DNA of 32,646 bases, from contig JACPQZ010000053.1 in the NCBI GenBank assembly GCA_016190205.1, positions 1 to 32,646 of the forward strand, given 5' to 3'. This stretch comes from Candidatus Omnitrophota bacterium (GTDB taxonomy: Bacteria; Omnitrophota; JACPQZ01). This document shows, one piece after another, positions 16,711 to 25,914 of the stretch. The notes under the pieces were generated by a model. That model was not told the origin of the DNA, searched no databases, and saw only the letters and a program-made list of their open reading frames with translations. A program made the position numbers and the translations under genes. The first letter of the stretch is position 1, and every line of letters begins with the position of its first letter.

Positions 16711-17436
16711 GTGGGGGCGGTGGGTACGGATGTGGAGGTCTCTGTGGTCATCCCGGCCTACAATGAGGAAAAGAATATCTACAGGGCCTTGAAGGAGATC
16801 GGGGCCTATTTTGGGGGGAAGGGGACCCGTGCGGAGTACATCGTCGTTGATGACGGCAGCCGGGATGGTACGCTCGAAGAGTCCCGGAAGGCTGCACGCG
16901 CCTTGGGTCTTCCGGTGTCTATTCTGGAAAGCGCCCACGAGGGCAAGGGCTCTGCCGTGCGCCGGGGGATGCTTCAGGCAAGAGGTGAGCGGGTTCTTTT
17001 TTGCGACGCGGATATGGCGACCCCGATTGAGGAATTTGAAAAATTTGAGCGGGTTCTTGACACAGGAGCCGATGTCGTCATCGGGTCTCGAAAAACAAGA
17101 GGCGCCCAGATCTTGAAGCGCCAACCCATCCTGCGCGAATGGCTGGGGAGGGGATTTACGGCCATCACAAATCTTTTGTTAGGTGTTCGCGTGAGCGACG
17201 TGACCTGCGGATTCAAGTGCTTCCAGCGCCATGCGATTCAGCCCTTGTTCAGCCGTCAGCGGTTATCGGATTGGAGTTTTGACGCGGAAATCCTCTATCT
17301 CGCCGCGCGCATGGGATTTAAGGTACGCGAGGTGCCCGTGCGCTGGCGTGACTCGGGGGTCACGCACGTGCGCCTGATGCGCGACATTGTGGGAAGCCTG
17401 GTAGGATTGGTGAAAATCCGGATCCTGCATCCATGA
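16711..17436 (+). CDS. Polyprenyl-phosphate sugar synthase-like GT2 (DPM1/ALG5-like)
   Basis: A 241-residue GT2 enzyme with no membrane helices: SVVIPAYNEEKNI (11-23), YIVVDDGSRDGT (43-54), HEGKGSAVRRGM (76-87), FCDADMATP (97-105) and TCGFKCFQ. This matches eukaryote-like dolichyl-phosphate beta-glucosyltransferases and their bacterial relatives, which charge polyprenyl phosphate with a hexose. It lies between a GT-C transferase and a UbiA-type enzyme, so it is a good candidate donor-maker for the GT-C proteins. The start is GTG 16711, with AAGGAGG at 16695-16701, nine bases upstream, inside the previous gene's end. It overlaps the next gene by ATGA. Confidence 0.9.
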   Translation: MGAVGTDVEVSVVIPAYNEEKNIYRALKEIGAYFGGKGTRAEYIVVDDGSRDGTLEESRKAARALGLPVSILESAHEGKGSAVRRGMLQARGERVLFCDADMATPIEEFEKFERVLDTGADVVIGSRKTRGAQILKRQPILREWLGRGFTAITNLLLGVRVSDVTCGFKCFQRHAIQPLFSRQRLSDWSFDAEILYLAARMGFKVREVPVRWRDSGVTHVRLMRDIVGSLVGLVKIRILHP

Positions 17437-18320
17437 TTCAATATATCATCCGCAGCATGCGGATTTCGCAATGGGTCAAGAATCTATTTTTTCTGGCGCC
17501 CCTCGTTTTTTCCAAAACGCTATTTGACGCGGACCGCCTGGCTCGCGCAACCGTGGGATTCGTTTTATTAAGCCTTATTTCAAGCGCCTGTTACCTGATC
17601 AACGACTGGAGGGACAAAGAGACAGACCGCCTGCACCCCGAGAAATCGCGGCGGCCCATTGCCGCCGGGCTCTTGACGGGCCGGGCCGTGTTGGGAGCGG
17701 CAGGGTTGTTGGCGGCGCTCGGCATTTTACTGGCGCTTTTCCTCTTGGGCTATTCCACCGCTTCCATTTTTGCTTTGTTTTTTCTTACAGGTCTTTGGTA
17801 TTCCTTCAGGCTGCGCGACGTCGAGTTCCTGGACATATTTGTCATCGCAGCTCTGTTTGCGCTGCGCGTCTTGGCGGGCGGCCAGGCTATCCGGGTGGAA
17901 ATCTCGGAATGGCTTCTGGCGGCCACTTTCTTTATTTCGCTCCTGTTGGCGCTGGGAAAGCGCCGGCATGAGCTTCTTATTTTGGGAGCGGGGGCGCGCC
18001 GACACCGTAAGGTATTGGGTTCCTACAGTGCGGTCCTCCTGGACCAGATGATCGCGCTCGTTGCGGCCGCGACCTGCGTGTCGTATCTTCTTTACACCCT
18101 CTCCGATTACGCCCTCCTTAAGTTTGGCACGGATGCGCTTTTTTTCACAAGCCCGTTCGTGGTCTACGGCCTCTTCCGTTTTTACGCTTTGGTTTATGAT
18201 GCGTCCAGGGACGAAAGTCCGACCGACCTTCTGCTGAAGGACGTGCGGCTGCGCGTGAATACTTTACTGTGGCTCCTGGCCATCGTCGCGCTCATCTATG
18301 GCAGGAGATTCAGCGGGTGA
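17433..18320 (+). CDS. UbiA-family prenyltransferase, likely decaprenyl-phosphate phosphoribosyltransferase type
   Basis: A 295-residue UbiA-superfamily membrane protein with about eight helices. The first Asp-rich motif NDWRDKETDRLHPEKSRRP (57-75) and the opening RISQWVKNLFFLAPL (10-24) match DPPR synthases (mycobacterial Rv3806c type), which move phosphoribose from PRPP to polyprenyl phosphate on the way to decaprenyl-phosphoryl arabinose or ribose. The second acidic motif is in RLRDVEFLDIFVIA (126-139). This suggests a pentofuranose donor is made for the GT-C enzymes. No DprE1 (FAD oxidase) is visible in this window. Start ATG 17433 in an ATGA overlap. Confidence 0.87.
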   Translation: MIQYIIRSMRISQWVKNLFFLAPLVFSKTLFDADRLARATVGFVLLSLISSACYLINDWRDKETDRLHPEKSRRPIAAGLLTGRAVLGAAGLLAALGILLALFLLGYSTASIFALFFLTGLWYSFRLRDVEFLDIFVIAALFALRVLAGGQAIRVEISEWLLAATFFISLLLALGKRRHELLILGAGARRHRKVLGSYSAVLLDQMIALVAAATCVSYLLYTLSDYALLKFGTDALFFTSPFVVYGLFRFYALVYDASRDESPTDLLLKDVRLRVNTLLWLLAIVALIYGRRFSG

Positions 18321-19336
18321 GGACGTTGGTGACCGGGGCGCCAGGCTGGCTGGGATCGCGGCTCGTGGAGATTTTGGCGGGGGACGGAAACAGAGATCCC
18401 TTCTGGGCCCGTTTCTCCCGGGCGCCGGAGAGGAGGGTCCGGTGCCTGGTGTTACCAGGATACGAGAATGGAATACCGCCGGCGTGGGATGTGGAGCGGG
18501 TGACGGGGGACGTGCGCGATCCCAAAACCCTGGCCGGGGCGCTCGAGGGGGTGGACACCGTCCTTCACTGTGTCGGGGTCATCCATCCCAGGCGGGTACG
18601 TGATTTTTACGACATCAACACTCAGGGCACGAAGAACCTGATCGCGGAGGCCGTCCGCAAGAAGGTGCGGCGTTTTGTCTTCGTGAGCTCCAATTCCCCC
18701 GCGGGGGGTCAGAGAGATCGCAGACGCTTGCATCAGGAAGATGATCCACCCGCGCCTTACCAGCATTATGGGCGGAGCAAGTGGCTGGCGGAGGAGGCCG
18801 TGCGGGACGCCGGCCGGCAAGGAGGGATCGAGACTGTCATCCTACGGCCTTGCTGGTATTACGGGCCGGGACAGCCCCTGCGTCAGACCAGGTTTTTTAG
18901 GATGATCCTGTCCGGGCGGCCGATTCTGTTTGGCGATGGGCACAGCTTGCGAAGTATGTCTTATATCGACAACGTGATACAGGGGATCCTGCTCGCGGAG
19001 TCGAACCCGCAGGCCGCGGGAAAACTCTTTTGGATTGCTGATGAAAGGCCCTATGAGACGATCGAGATCTACGAGACAGTCGCCCGCATCCTGGGCGTTT
19101 CGCTTAAAGTCCGGTACGTGCCCCGCTGGGTGTCGCAGGCGGCAAAGGGGGTGGATGCCCTTTTGCAGTCCGCAGGGATTTATCAGCAGGAAATTCACGT
19201 GGCAGGCGAGATGATTCAGGATATCGCCTGCTCGATCGAGCGGGCACGTCGGGAGCTTGGCTACCGGCCTTTCGTCTCGCTCGAAGAGGGTATGCGGCGG
19301 TCTATCGAGTGGTGCCGGAAGGCAGGAGCTCTTTAA
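18317..19336 (+). CDS. NAD-dependent epimerase/dehydratase (3-beta-HSD-like SDR)
   Basis: A 339-residue extended SDR: VTGAPGWLGS (5-14), VTGDVRDP (62-69), FVSSNSPAG (122-130) and the catalytic Y151/K155 (YGRSK). The loop SNSPAG followed by GDGHSLRSMSYIDNVIQG resembles the NAD-dependent epimerase and 3-beta-hydroxysteroid dehydrogenase-like branch, found in bacterial glycan loci with unknown substrate. The start is GTG 18317, giving a GTGA junction with the UbiA gene; the in-frame ATG at 18269 lies well inside that gene. A possible role as the reductase step after the UbiA enzyme (DprE2-like) is speculative. Confidence 0.86.
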   Translation: MRTLVTGAPGWLGSRLVEILAGDGNRDPFWARFSRAPERRVRCLVLPGYENGIPPAWDVERVTGDVRDPKTLAGALEGVDTVLHCVGVIHPRRVRDFYDINTQGTKNLIAEAVRKKVRRFVFVSSNSPAGGQRDRRRLHQEDDPPAPYQHYGRSKWLAEEAVRDAGRQGGIETVILRPCWYYGPGQPLRQTRFFRMILSGRPILFGDGHSLRSMSYIDNVIQGILLAESNPQAAGKLFWIADERPYETIEIYETVARILGVSLKVRYVPRWVSQAAKGVDALLQSAGIYQQEIHVAGEMIQDIACSIERARRELGYRPFVSLEEGMRRSIEWCRKAGAL

Positions 19337-20359
19337 GTGACGGTACTGGTGGCCGGAGGGGCGGGCTTTTTCGGCCGGGGCCTGGTGAGACGGCTCCGCG
19401 CAGAGGGCCACGAGGTGAGGGTGCTGGACCGGAGGGAGTCGCCGGAGGAACAGAAAGACATCGCCTTTTTCAAGACGGACGTGACCGATGCGGCCGGCGT
19501 TGGTGAGGCGGTCCGGGGATGCTCTCATATTTATAATCTGGTGTCGCTTCTGCCCTGTTCACGGGCAGGGAAGGACTTTTGGCGCGTAAACGTACACGGG
19601 ACCCGGGTGCTCTTGGAGGCGGCGCAGGGCGAAAAAGGCTTCCAAAAGTTTATTCATCTTTCCACGAGCGTCGTCTATGGCGTTCCCGCGGAGGTCCCCC
19701 TCAAGGAGGAGAGTCCCACCCGTCCGGTGGGAGATTACGGCCGGACCAAACTCGAGGCCGAGCGCGTGTGCCTCGCATTTCAGGAAAAGGGAATGCGCCT
19801 CACCATCCTTCGCCCCCGCTTTATTATCGGCCCCGGCCGCCTGGGGCTTTTGACGATTCTATTTGAATGGGTGCGGACGGGGCACACGATCTACACCTTA
19901 GGACGGGGGACCAACCGTTTTCAGATGCTGGGCCAGGATGACCTCGCAGAGGCCTGTGTACAGGCCGCCGCGGCGGGGGATCAGATGATTATTAATTTGG
20001 GGGCCGACCGGCTCCCCAGCGTCCGGGAAGTGCTTACGGCCCTTGCGGCTCATGCGGGGACGGGGTGCAAGGTCAAGGCGGCACCGGCCGCGCCCACGCG
20101 CCTTATCCTGCGCGGGCTGGATAAGCTGGGGCTTTCCCCCCTGGGGACCGAACACTACCTTTTGGCCGACCGGGATTACGTTTTGGATTGTTCCAGGGCC
20201 AAAAAGCTCTTGGGCTGGGCGCCCAGGCAGGATCCTCTGCGTGAGATGCAGTCTGCCTATGACTGGTACGTTGAGCACCGTAACGAGGTGGGAAAGATGA
20301 AGGGGGCGGACCGGCCCGGCGAAAAAGTTCTGCGTCTTGCGCGTTTGTTTCGTTGGTGA
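19337..20359 (+). CDS. NAD-dependent epimerase/dehydratase (extended SDR)
   Basis: A 340-residue extended SDR starting at GTG 19337 with no gap after the previous stop. It shows VAGGAGFFGRG (5-15), LDRRESPEE (30-38), HLSTSVVYG (107-115) and Y134/K138 (YGRTK). The nucleotide-binding loop has Arg residues after Asp31, which can allow NADP use. Hydrophobic-basic residues near the end (RLARLFRW) form a short tail. The order of two unlike SDRs in a row after a UbiA gene suggests successive steps on one intermediate, which is an inference. Substrate not evident. Confidence 0.86.
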   Translation: MTVLVAGGAGFFGRGLVRRLRAEGHEVRVLDRRESPEEQKDIAFFKTDVTDAAGVGEAVRGCSHIYNLVSLLPCSRAGKDFWRVNVHGTRVLLEAAQGEKGFQKFIHLSTSVVYGVPAEVPLKEESPTRPVGDYGRTKLEAERVCLAFQEKGMRLTILRPRFIIGPGRLGLLTILFEWVRTGHTIYTLGRGTNRFQMLGQDDLAEACVQAAAAGDQMIINLGADRLPSVREVLTALAAHAGTGCKVKAAPAAPTRLILRGLDKLGLSPLGTEHYLLADRDYVLDCSRAKKLLGWAPRQDPLREMQSAYDWYVEHRNEVGKMKGADRPGEKVLRLARLFRW

Positions 20360-20368
20360 GGGACCGGC

Positions 20369-21346
20369 ATGGCACTTCCCCTGGTCAGCGTTATTGTTAC
20401 GAATTGGAACGGGCTCAAGTACCTCGAGGGCTGTCTTGGCTCGCTCATCGGGGGGACGTTCCGGGATATTGAACTCATCATGGTGGACAACGGCTCCGAG
20501 GACGGAAGCGCCGCCTGGGTGATGGAGCACTACCCGGATATCCAGATCGTAAAAAACCCGTGCAACCTGGGGCTCGCCCGCGCGAGCAATCAGGGGGCGA
20601 GGCTTGCGCGCGGGCGTTATCTGTTCTTTTTTAACAACGACACGATTTCTGATCCGCACATGCTGGAGGAGCTGGTTAAGGTGATGGAATCCGATCCGCG
20701 CGTGGGGGTGGCGGGGTGTGTCACGAAGGATTTTGCGGGCGAGCGGGTCTTGAATGCGGGCGTCGCGTGCGACCGTTACGGCTACCCCTATGGGGAAGGG
20801 GAGCCGCTCTACGTCGATGCCGGGATCATGATCCGGAAATCTCTCTTCGACGAAATCGGAGGGTTTGACGAGTGCTTCTTCATATATAAGGAAGACGTGG
20901 ACCTTTGCTGGCGGGTGCTCCTCTTGGGCTGGGAGGTGCGCGTCGTACCGGAGGCGGTCTTTCACCATGACAGTTTCTGCGCCTTCGACGCCGGCGGCAA
21001 GTACCGGACGACCATCCGCAAGCGTTTTCTAAGCGAGGCGTACACACTGCGCATGCTGCTCAAAAACTACTCTGTGCGTTCTCTGCTCACGGTGCTGCCC
21101 GGGTATGCGTTTATCAATGCGGCCGAGTTCTTTTTCTTTTTCTTACGTGGCCGCTGGGACGTGGCGTTCCGGGTGTATGCGGCGAGCTACCTCTGGAATC
21201 TCTCGAATCTGGCGAGCACCTTGGGCGCGCGCCGCCGGGTGCAGAAAATGCGCAGGGTGAACGATGCCGCGATCCTCAAGCGCATGGCCAAGGGCAGCGG
21301 CAAGTGGCAGCTCCTGCGCGAACATGGCATCCCCGTGGTGGACTGA
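20369..21346 (+). CDS. GT2 family glycosyltransferase, rhamnosyltransferase-like
   Basis: A 325-residue GT2 enzyme with VSVIVTNWNGLKYLEGCL (6-23), MVDNGSEDGS (38-47), NLGLARASNQGARLARG (66-82) and the metal motif NND (89-91). The later pieces IGGFDECFFIYKEDVDLCWR (near 167-186) form the conserved family C-terminal segment with the ED acid pair. The NND and NxGxAxAxNxG patterns are typical of WbbL/RfbF-like rhamnosyl- and galactofuranosyl-type transferases. A basic C-terminus (RRRVQKMRR) with hydrophobic helices suggests membrane attachment. Its stop shares a base with the next start (TGATG). Confidence 0.9.
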   Translation: MALPLVSVIVTNWNGLKYLEGCLGSLIGGTFRDIELIMVDNGSEDGSAAWVMEHYPDIQIVKNPCNLGLARASNQGARLARGRYLFFFNNDTISDPHMLEELVKVMESDPRVGVAGCVTKDFAGERVLNAGVACDRYGYPYGEGEPLYVDAGIMIRKSLFDEIGGFDECFFIYKEDVDLCWRVLLLGWEVRVVPEAVFHHDSFCAFDAGGKYRTTIRKRFLSEAYTLRMLLKNYSVRSLLTVLPGYAFINAAEFFFFFLRGRWDVAFRVYAASYLWNLSNLASTLGARRRVQKMRRVNDAAILKRMAKGSGKWQLLREHGIPVVD

Positions 21347-23286
21347 TGTGCGGAATCTACGGTTACATTGAAGTGAACGAGGAAGGTCTCTTCGAAAGAA
21401 TGGGCCGCTCCCTGCGGCACCGGGGGCCGGATGGGGAGGGGGTGTGGTCGGACAGGAGTGTGGCCCTGGGCAATCAGCGCCTGGCGATTGTGGATGTTGA
21501 AGGCGGGAAGCAGCCTTTTGCGAGTGAGGACGGTCGGGTCCGCGCCGTTGTGAACGGCGAGATCTATAATCACGCTGAACTGCGCCGCGGCCTCGAAGCC
21601 AAAGGGCACCGTTTCCGCTCGCGCTGTGACTGCGAGGTGGCGGCGCACCTCTACGAGGAGGAGGGCCCGGACTTTGTCAAAAGCTTAAACGGGGAATTTG
21701 CCATCGCCTTGTGGGATGCTGGGTCCCGGCATCTCCTGCTTGTGCGCGACCGCCTGGGGATCCGTCCGCTCTACTACGCGGAATCAGGAAAGGGCCTCAT
21801 ATTTGCGTCCGAGACGAAGGCCATATTGGAATCCGGGAGGGTTTCCCGAACGATCAACACGCAGGCGGTGGATGACTATTTGTCTTATAGATACACGCAC
21901 GGCGAACACACTTTTTTTAGCTCAATCCGGAGGCTTCTCCCCGGGCATATCCTTGTATGGGAAGAGGGTCATGGTTCGTCTTCCCGCTATTGGTCCGTGC
22001 CCGCGGCGGGGGCTCGTGGGGGCGGGGGGGATCCCGGCCAATTTCTATCTTTACTCGAGGACTCGGTGCGTTTGAGGCTCATGAGCGATGTGCCTGTCGG
22101 GCTTTTCTTAAGCGGCGGCGTGGATTCGGCGCTCATTGCGGCACTGGTCAAGCGTGTGGGGACCGGGCGGGTGCGGACTTTTTCGATAGGTTTCGGCCGC
22201 CGGGATGATGAGCTCGCCGCGGCGAAAGAGCGGGCGCGCGCCTTGGGCACGGAGCACAGCGAGCACGAGCTAAAGCCCGCTGACCTCTACGAGCTTCCGC
22301 GTATGGTCTGGCACCTGGATGAGCCCGTGGGTGACGCCATCATCGTTCCGACGTTTGCCTTGGCCAGGATGGCGGCGGGGGAGGTGAAGGTGATTTTAAC
22401 GGGTGAGGGCGCGGATGAACTCATGGCCGGATACGTGCACCAGCGCACCCTGCTTTTTCTCGAGAACATTCTCCGTCTCGTGCCGGGGCGTTGGGTCTCC
22501 CGGGTGGTGTCCGCGTGGGTGGGCCGCCTGCCCGCGCGGTTTTTGGATCTTTTCTTTGCCTACCCCGCCCGCGCAGGGAATGAGGGGCGAGAGCGGCTGA
22601 AAAGCTATCTTGAGGATTTTGCTCACGCGGCCCGTGCCGTGGGGCACTTCACTTCTTTGTTTGAGCCGCGTGACAAAGATACGCTGTATCACAGCGAGTG
22701 GAAGCGCAACCTTTCGGAGGGAGAATTATCGGATGACGCGGCACGCCTCACCCGCTTAAACGGGGCGCGCGGAGGGCGGCTTGTCGAGCGGCTTTTGGAT
22801 GCCGAGATGGAGACCTGGCTTCCGGACTACACCCTCCACAAGCAGGACAAGCTTCTTATGGCGCATTCCCTGGAGGGCCGGGTGCCCTATCTCGATCACC
22901 GCCTGGTCGAGTGGACGGCGCCCCTCGGGCTTCGCTCGAAACTGGCAGGCGGCTCCGATAAAGTGCTCCTGCGCGAAGCGGCGGCGGGAGTACTGGGTGA
23001 GCGGGCGGCATGGCGCAAGAAACACGCCTTTTTCCTGCCCCTGGAAGGGGAGTATAATAATGCGCTCCTTGAGCTTGCGGGGCGCTACTTGGACAGAGAC
23101 CGGGTGGCGGCGAGGGGTATACTCCGGGTGGAAGGCGTAGAGCGCATCATGCGTCTTGCGCGGGGGCGCTCTCTTCTTTATACCAAGCAGCTCGCCGCGC
23201 TCCTCATTCTGGAAATTTGGTTTCGTTTGTTCGTGGATCGTGACCGTACCCTTGTGGAAACGCCAACCGTGGAGCACTTATTATGA
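21346..23286 (+). CDS. asnB: Asparagine synthase (glutamine-hydrolysing)-like amidotransferase
   Basis: A 646-residue AsnB-type enzyme. The N-terminal Ntn glutaminase has the catalytic Cys2 after Met1 removal (MCGIYGY), RHRGPDG (24-30) and GEIYNHAEL (71-79). The synthase domain has the PP-loop SGGVDS (256-261) and TGEGADELMAGY. In operons for surface polysaccharides such proteins are common; they may amidate a uronic acid or sugar acid rather than make free asparagine. That role is inferred from location. ATG 21346 gives the required Met-Cys start and fuses to the upstream stop as TGATG; an in-frame ATG at 21304 would hide the catalytic Cys. It ends in ATGA with the next gene. Confidence 0.92.
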   Translation: MCGIYGYIEVNEEGLFERMGRSLRHRGPDGEGVWSDRSVALGNQRLAIVDVEGGKQPFASEDGRVRAVVNGEIYNHAELRRGLEAKGHRFRSRCDCEVAAHLYEEEGPDFVKSLNGEFAIALWDAGSRHLLLVRDRLGIRPLYYAESGKGLIFASETKAILESGRVSRTINTQAVDDYLSYRYTHGEHTFFSSIRRLLPGHILVWEEGHGSSSRYWSVPAAGARGGGGDPGQFLSLLEDSVRLRLMSDVPVGLFLSGGVDSALIAALVKRVGTGRVRTFSIGFGRRDDELAAAKERARALGTEHSEHELKPADLYELPRMVWHLDEPVGDAIIVPTFALARMAAGEVKVILTGEGADELMAGYVHQRTLLFLENILRLVPGRWVSRVVSAWVGRLPARFLDLFFAYPARAGNEGRERLKSYLEDFAHAARAVGHFTSLFEPRDKDTLYHSEWKRNLSEGELSDDAARLTRLNGARGGRLVERLLDAEMETWLPDYTLHKQDKLLMAHSLEGRVPYLDHRLVEWTAPLGLRSKLAGGSDKVLLREAAAGVLGERAAWRKKHAFFLPLEGEYNNALLELAGRYLDRDRVAARGILRVEGVERIMRLARGRSLLYTKQLAALLILEIWFRLFVDRDRTLVETPTVEHLL

Positions 23287-24182
23287 CAGAAGAAAAAAGG
23301 GCTATCGGAAAGGCCACTATTCTCATTCCAGCCTTCAATGAAGAGGAGGCGATTCCCCCTGTCATCGAAGCCGTCCGCCGGGCCATGGACTCAAGCCGCA
23401 TCCCTTATGAAGTGCTCGTGGTGGACGACGGCTCCACCGACTCGACGCGCGAGAAGGCCTTGGCGGCCGGCGCCCGCGTCATCTCGCTTGAGACCAATCG
23501 CGGAACGGGCGCCGCGCGCACGCGGGGCATCCTCAAGGCGGAGGGGGAATGTATCGCCATGCTCGACGCAGACGGAAGCTACCCGGCCGACCGGCTGCCC
23601 GAACTTATCCGGGGCCTCGAGGCCTGTGACATGACCGTGGGGGCGCGCACGACGGAGGCCGGCACCCTTAAATTCTTGAGGGCCCCTGTGAAGGCGCTTA
23701 TTAAAGGGCTTGCCGAATATATGATGCGGAGGCGTATCCCGGATCTCAATACCGGCATGCGGGCGTTCCGCAAAAAAACCGCGTTAAGGTTTTTGTATCT
23801 TCTGCCGGACACGCACTCGTGGGTGAGCACCATTACCCTCGCGTACCTCGCGAACGGGCTCGACGTTCGTTATATGCCGATTTCTTATCACAAGCGGATC
23901 GGCCGCTCCAGCTTTCATCCGCTCCGGGATACGTACAACATGGTGAGCCTGTCGGCAAGAACGGTGATGTACTTTTTTCCCTTACGCGTTTTTCTTCCTT
24001 TGGCCTTCCTGCTCGCCGGGGCGGGGGTGGCCAAGTCACTCTACAGCTACTTCGTGTCTGTCGGGCGCCTGCAGCAGTCGGACATCGTGATCTTGCTTAC
24101 CGCTGTTATGGTGACGGCCGTGGGACTTTTGGCGGACTTAATCGTTGTGCACGGGCGGCGCATCCATATGGAGGAAGACTAG
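23283..24182 (+). CDS. GT2 glycosyltransferase, DPM1-like with two C-terminal membrane helices
   Basis: A 299-residue GT2: ATILIPAFNEEEAI (11-24), VLVVDDGSTDST (44-55), TNRGTGAARTRGI (71-83) and AMLDADGSYP (92-101). The C-terminal third carries two hydrophobic stretches (about 230-255 and 264-290), the layout of GtrB/DPM1-type polyprenyl-phosphate glycosyltransferases. This is the third such enzyme of the window besides 6566-8305 and 16711-17436, so several different lipid-linked sugars may be made. The start is ATG 23283 in an ATGA overlap. Confidence 0.89.
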   Translation: MTEEKRAIGKATILIPAFNEEEAIPPVIEAVRRAMDSSRIPYEVLVVDDGSTDSTREKALAAGARVISLETNRGTGAARTRGILKAEGECIAMLDADGSYPADRLPELIRGLEACDMTVGARTTEAGTLKFLRAPVKALIKGLAEYMMRRRIPDLNTGMRAFRKKTALRFLYLLPDTHSWVSTITLAYLANGLDVRYMPISYHKRIGRSSFHPLRDTYNMVSLSARTVMYFFPLRVFLPLAFLLAGAGVAKSLYSYFVSVGRLQQSDIVILLTAVMVTAVGLLADLIVVHGRRIHMEED

Positions 24183-24186
24183 GTCC

Positions 24187-25914
24187 ATGGACGTTTCGGC
24201 CTACGAGCGGCGTATCGCGGAGCTCCTGCCCCGGTTCTTGACCCATCTCGACAGCAATCCTTTTTCTCCCACCTTCGGCTGCATGGACCGGGACTGGTGG
24301 CACTATAAGATTCAGGCCTTCCCAAGCGCCACATACCAGCAGGGGGTGCTGGTCCTCGCGTGGCTTTACCGGCACGGGGCCCCGGGGATTCCGGCTCACT
24401 CTCCGGAGGTCCTCCGGGCCATAGCCGCAGCGCTAAAGTTCTGGGCAAAAATTCAGCACAGGGACGGCTCCTTTGACGAATGGTATCCCCAGGAGCACAG
24501 CTTTGTGGCCACGGCGTTTACCACCCATGCCGTTTCAGAAGTCTGGCTCGAGCTGGGGAACCAGATCACTAAAAGCACGGGCTGGAGCGCGAGCGATACC
24601 CTTGAGCGGGCGGGTGAATGGCTTTTGCGCCACGACGACCTTATGCTTTCGAACCACCAGGCGGGAAAGATCGCGGCGCTCCATAATTTAAGTCTCTTTT
24701 TTCCCGGCGGGAGATTCGGCACGGGTGCAAGGCTGGCACTTGAGAGGCTTATCAAGGTGCAACACCCCGAAGAAGGCTGGTTCCCTGAATATGGAGGGGC
24801 GGATCCGGGCTATCAAAGCGTGACCTTCGATTATCTGGCTCAATATTTCAACAGGTCACGAGACGACAACGTGGTCTTGCCCCTTGAAAAGGCGTCCTAT
24901 TTTCTAAGTTGGTTTCTCCACCCCGACGGATCGGTGGGGGGGACCTATGGCTCGCGGAACGCGCGCTATCTGTTCACGCATGGTCTCGAGCTCGTGGCAG
25001 ATAGAATTCCCCCGGCTGCCGCGATCCTTGACAAGATGAACCTCCTGGGAGGGGAAGACCTCCCTTGGCTGCCCAAGGGGATGGATGCGCGCTATCTAAT
25101 CTTCTTTTTCCTGCCCAATCTTTTAGGTGCGTACGAAGTACGCAAGGAAAGAAAGGAACCCCACCCGCGTGAATTTTTTCTGGAGGAGGCGACACGCTTT
25201 TTTGAGGGGGCGGGCCTATGGGTCGCAAGGCGTAAGCATTATTACGCGGTGGTAAACGTCCGCAAGGGCGGCGTCCTGCGGGCACACGCTCGCGAGCGAA
25301 CCGGTCCGGGCCGCTTGGCTGTGGTGGATGGCGGGTATTTTGTCCGGACTCGCGGTTCCCGCGTGGCGGCTTCGCACGCCTTGCAGGTGAAGCCGTCCCG
25401 GGACTTCGGATACGAGGCGAAAGAGCTCCTGCCCGGCAAGTGGAAAATATGCTGCCGCGCCCCTTTTGTTTGGGTGAAACACTTTTCTCCCAGTCCCCTG
25501 CGTCAGGCGCTATTTTATATTTTTCTTGTAACGGTGGGGAGGATTCCTTGGGTCCGGCACAAGCTCGACGCCTGGCTTCGCAACGCGCTCGTCAGGCGCC
25601 AGATCCGCGCCCCCTACCGGCTTGAGCGGACCATCGTGTTCTCTGCCGAGGGCGTTGATATTGAGGACAAAATTACGCGTTCTCGTCGCGGTGCAAGAGC
25701 GCTCTCGCTAGGCAGGGCCAACGATCACACATCCATACACGTCCCGAGCTCGCTCCAATACTCGGCGGCCGACCGGTGGGAAGGTTGGGGGGTGGAGCCG
25801 GCGGCTGTCGCCGAGCATCTCAATCAGACTGGGGAGGCGACCCTCACCCTGCACCGCGATTTTCTGAAATCGGAGCTCGAATCTGTGGAGACGCATGAAA
25901 CACGCCCGCAATGA
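24187..25914 (+). CDS. Conserved-looking protein of unknown function, alpha/alpha-toroid-like N-terminal domain
   Basis: A 575-residue protein I cannot name with confidence. Residues about 15-330 have a repeating helix pattern with aromatic loops (MDRDWWHYKIQAFPSATYQQG begins near 33; RDGSFDEWYPQEHSF near 97; HPEEGWFPEYGGADPGYQSV near 200; HPDGSVGGTYGSRN near 248), resembling the (alpha/alpha)6 barrels of heparinase II/III-, alginate lyase- and glycosidase-like families. Residues 350-575 look more beta-rich, as in the C-terminal sheet domain of those lyases. No signal peptide is visible, so it may act in the cytoplasm. An alternative is a terpene-cyclase-like toroid. It overlaps the methyltransferase by 20 bases. 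ATG 24187 is preferred over an in-frame start at 24145 lying inside the previous gene. Confidence 0.75.
   Translation: MDVSAYERRIAELLPRFLTHLDSNPFSPTFGCMDRDWWHYKIQAFPSATYQQGVLVLAWLYRHGAPGIPAHSPEVLRAIAAALKFWAKIQHRDGSFDEWYPQEHSFVATAFTTHAVSEVWLELGNQITKSTGWSASDTLERAGEWLLRHDDLMLSNHQAGKIAALHNLSLFFPGGRFGTGARLALERLIKVQHPEEGWFPEYGGADPGYQSVTFDYLAQYFNRSRDDNVVLPLEKASYFLSWFLHPDGSVGGTYGSRNARYLFTHGLELVADRIPPAAAILDKMNLLGGEDLPWLPKGMDARYLIFFFLPNLLGAYEVRKERKEPHPREFFLEEATRFFEGAGLWVARRKHYYAVVNVRKGGVLRAHARERTGPGRLAVVDGGYFVRTRGSRVAASHALQVKPSRDFGYEAKELLPGKWKICCRAPFVWVKHFSPSPLRQALFYIFLVTVGRIPWVRHKLDAWLRNALVRRQIRAPYRLERTIVFSAEGVDIEDKITRSRRGARALSLGRANDHTSIHVPSSLQYSAADRWEGWGVEPAAVAEHLNQTGEATLTLHRDFLKSELESVETHETRPQ

Noticed and set aside
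19898-20968. Long antisense open frame of 356 codons
   Set aside because: It runs opposite to clear SDR and GT2 genes, shows no family motifs and is expected by chance in GC-rich coding DNA. The same applies to 12055-12924 and 15864-16751.
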